Shown here: positions 6,518 through 7,875 of the stretch, piece by piece
How the letters are laid out: every line of letters begins with the position of its first letter
Numbering within the stretch: position 1 is the stretch's first letter
Assembly (NCBI GenBank): GCA_900759005.1
Contig: CAAEUQ010000169.1
Span: 1-7,875 of the forward strand
DNA length: 7,875 bases
Source: Clostridia bacterium
Lineage (GTDB): Bacteria > Bacillota > Clostridia > Christensenellales > Aristaeellaceae
Reading direction: 5' to 3'
Program-made: the position numbers and the translations under genes
The notes under the pieces: model-generated
Seen by the model: only the letters and a program-made list of their open reading frames with translations
What the model was told of the DNA's origin: nothing
The model's database searches: none

Positions 6518-7875
6518 ATGAATTATCGCGCTTTCCGTCAGTGTGCCGCACTGTTTACGATATTATGCTGTCTGCTTGCGCCTTTGTCGGCGTTTGCGTC
6601 GCCCGAGGATTACAACAAAAACTTCCCGGCGGCGCTTCAGCCGGATCAGCTTTACGGCGAAACGGCGATCGTGATCGACGCGGACACCGGCGAGATTCTG
6701 TTTCAGAAAAATGACGGCGTACGGATGTATCCCGCGAGCACGACGAAGATCATGACGCTCCTTTTAGGTATCGAAAGCGGCATTCCGCTCGATACGGTCG
6801 TCACCATTCCCGCGGAGGCAGCGGACGTTACGTCCGACAGCTCGCTCGTTCCCGTTTACAGGGGCGAAACGATGACGTTCGGCGATCTTCTTTACGGCAC
6901 GATGCTCAAATCCGGCAACGATGGCGCAAACGCGATTGCCGTGCTCGTCGCGGGATCGATCCCGGCTTTTGTCGAGAAGATGAACGCCCGCGCGCAGGAA
7001 ATCGGCTGCACCGGCACGCATTATGTAAACGCGCACGGTCTTCACGATGATAACCATTACACCACCGCGCGCGATCTGGCGCTGATTGCGCAGACCGCGA
7101 TGCACAATGAAACGTTCCGTAAAATCGTCGCAACGCAGCAGTACACCATGAACATTTCCACGCGCGGCGCAGTTACCGTTTCCAGCACGAACAACCTGAT
7201 CAACCCGAATTCTTCCTATTATTATGCCGATTGCATTGGAATCAAAACCGGTATGCACTCCAAAGCAGGCAAGTGCATGGTCGGTGCGGCAGAGAAGGAA
7301 GGCGTTACGCTGATTACCGTTTCGCTGCATTGCGGCGACGACCCGCAGCGCTTCGTCGATACGATTCGCCTGTTTGATTTCGGATTTACCTGCTATATGC
7401 CGTACACGCTCGAGCAGATGTTCGGTATGACGAACACGAGCCTTGCCAACGTTCACATTGCGAACGCCAGCGAAAATGATCCCTATAACGGCTATCTCGG
7501 GCTGAATATCGCGCAGATCAGCGATCCGAGCTACGTTCGAATGGTGCAGTCCGGCAACAGCGATTCGCTCGAAAGCGCGAAGAACGACTTCGTTACGCGT
7601 TCCTCAATCGCGCTGATTGACGACCTGACCGCGCCGATTTCCGAAGGTCAGATCATCGGTATGTTTACCTACACGACCACGGACGGACAGACGATCACCG
7701 CATCGGTTACGGCGGCGCGCAGCGTCGAAGCGCGTCCGGAGAGGCTGACGCTCTACGATGTATTCCCGTTCTTGCGCGTGTTTGAAAATCCGTTGGTGGT
7801 GCTGCTCGTAATCGTGATTCTCTTGCTGGTTCTTGCAATTATCCTCTATTCCGCCAGCCGCCGCCGCAGGCTCGC
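6518..7875 (+). CDS. D-alanyl-D-alanine carboxypeptidase (PBP5/DacF family), 3' end cut by window
   Basis: This penicillin-binding serine peptidase removes the terminal D-Ala from peptidoglycan pentapeptides outside the membrane. Numbering from the ATG at 6518, a signal peptide (1-27, ending LSAFA|SP) is followed by the transpeptidase-like domain with all three motifs: SxxK as STTK (Ser74 nucleophile, Lys77) in YPASTTKIMT, SGN (132-134) and KTG (243-245) in GIKTGMHSKAG. A PBP5 C-terminal beta domain spans about 290-405. A hydrophobic helix (about 422-445, NPLVVLLVIVILLLVLAII) followed by an Arg-rich SRRRR run anchors the C-terminus, so nearly the whole protein is present and 452 codons are visible with no stop. 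Two adjacent ATGs occur. GGAGG (6507-6511) is only 3 bases from the first (6515) but 6 from the second, favouring 6518. It lies divergent to the two-component operon, which suggests but does not prove coregulation. The exact paralogue (DacA, DacF or other) cannot be fixed, so no symbol is given. Confidence 0.94.
   Translation, partial: MNYRAFRQCAALFTILCCLLAPLSAFASPEDYNKNFPAALQPDQLYGETAIVIDADTGEILFQKNDGVRMYPASTTKIMTLLLGIESGIPLDTVVTIPAEAADVTSDSSLVPVYRGETMTFGDLLYGTMLKSGNDGANAIAVLVAGSIPAFVEKMNARAQEIGCTGTHYVNAHGLHDDNHYTTARDLALIAQTAMHNETFRKIVATQQYTMNISTRGAVTVSSTNNLINPNSSYYYADCIGIKTGMHSKAGKCMVGAAEKEGVTLITVSLHCGDDPQRFVDTIRLFDFGFTCYMPYTLEQMFGMTNTSLANVHIANASENDPYNGYLGLNIAQISDPSYVRMVQSGNSDSLESAKNDFVTRSSIALIDDLTAPISEGQIIGMFTYTTTDGQTITASVTAARSVEARPERLTLYDVFPFLRVFENPLVVLLVIVILLLVLAIILYSASRRRRL

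Noticed and set aside
6764..7456. Minus-strand open frame of 230 codons opposite the carboxypeptidase gene
   Set aside because: The plus strand carries the full SxxK, SGN and KTG motif set in order. The antisense product is a low-complexity Arg/Asn-rich shadow with no promoter or ribosome site.

Overview
The window looks like a piece of a Bacillota (Firmicutes) chromosome, probably a GC-rich member of the Clostridia. The evidence is strong AGGAGG-type ribosome binding sites, near-consensus sigma-A promoters (TTGACA or TTGAAA, a 17-base spacer, TATAAT) in AT-rich gaps, a WalR/PhoP-type two-component system, and a GerMN-domain lipoprotein. Placement below phylum is inference. No mobile element, CRISPR array or integrase is visible.

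Layout. Positions 19-95 hold tRNA-Val(GAC) on the minus strand, with an excellent promoter at 109-137. Diverging from it is a 575-residue asparagine-synthase-like protein (224-1951, plus) whose synthetase half looks intact but whose glutaminase half lacks the N-terminal cysteine. A perfect 12-bp hairpin at 1959-1990 separates it from a convergent minus-strand operon. In transcription order this operon is: an OmpR-family response regulator (6303-5611), an HAMP/HisKA sensor kinase (about 5633-4158), a lipoprotein with three GerMN-like modules (4148-2637), and a small secreted protein with a possible PsbP/DcrB-like fold (2608-1997). The genes overlap or are 9-28 bases apart, and a strong promoter lies at 6366-6394. 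A 200-base intergenic region with inverted repeats separates the operon from a divergent D-alanyl-D-alanine carboxypeptidase gene (6518 to beyond 7875), which is cut by the window edge.

How the genes may work together. The regulator and kinase form a phosphorelay resembling WalRK/PhoPR, systems that in Bacillota monitor the cell envelope. The two exported operon products sit where B. subtilis WalRK has its accessory proteins YycH and YycI, so they may modulate the kinase or act in the envelope. The divergent carboxypeptidase trims peptidoglycan stem peptides and is a plausible regulon member. This is inferred from gene order and families. The most notable points are the triple-GerMN lipoprotein in a signalling operon, the asparagine synthase with a decayed glutaminase domain, the kinase gene with no ordinary start codon in a sensible place, and the palindromes between the divergent promoters.
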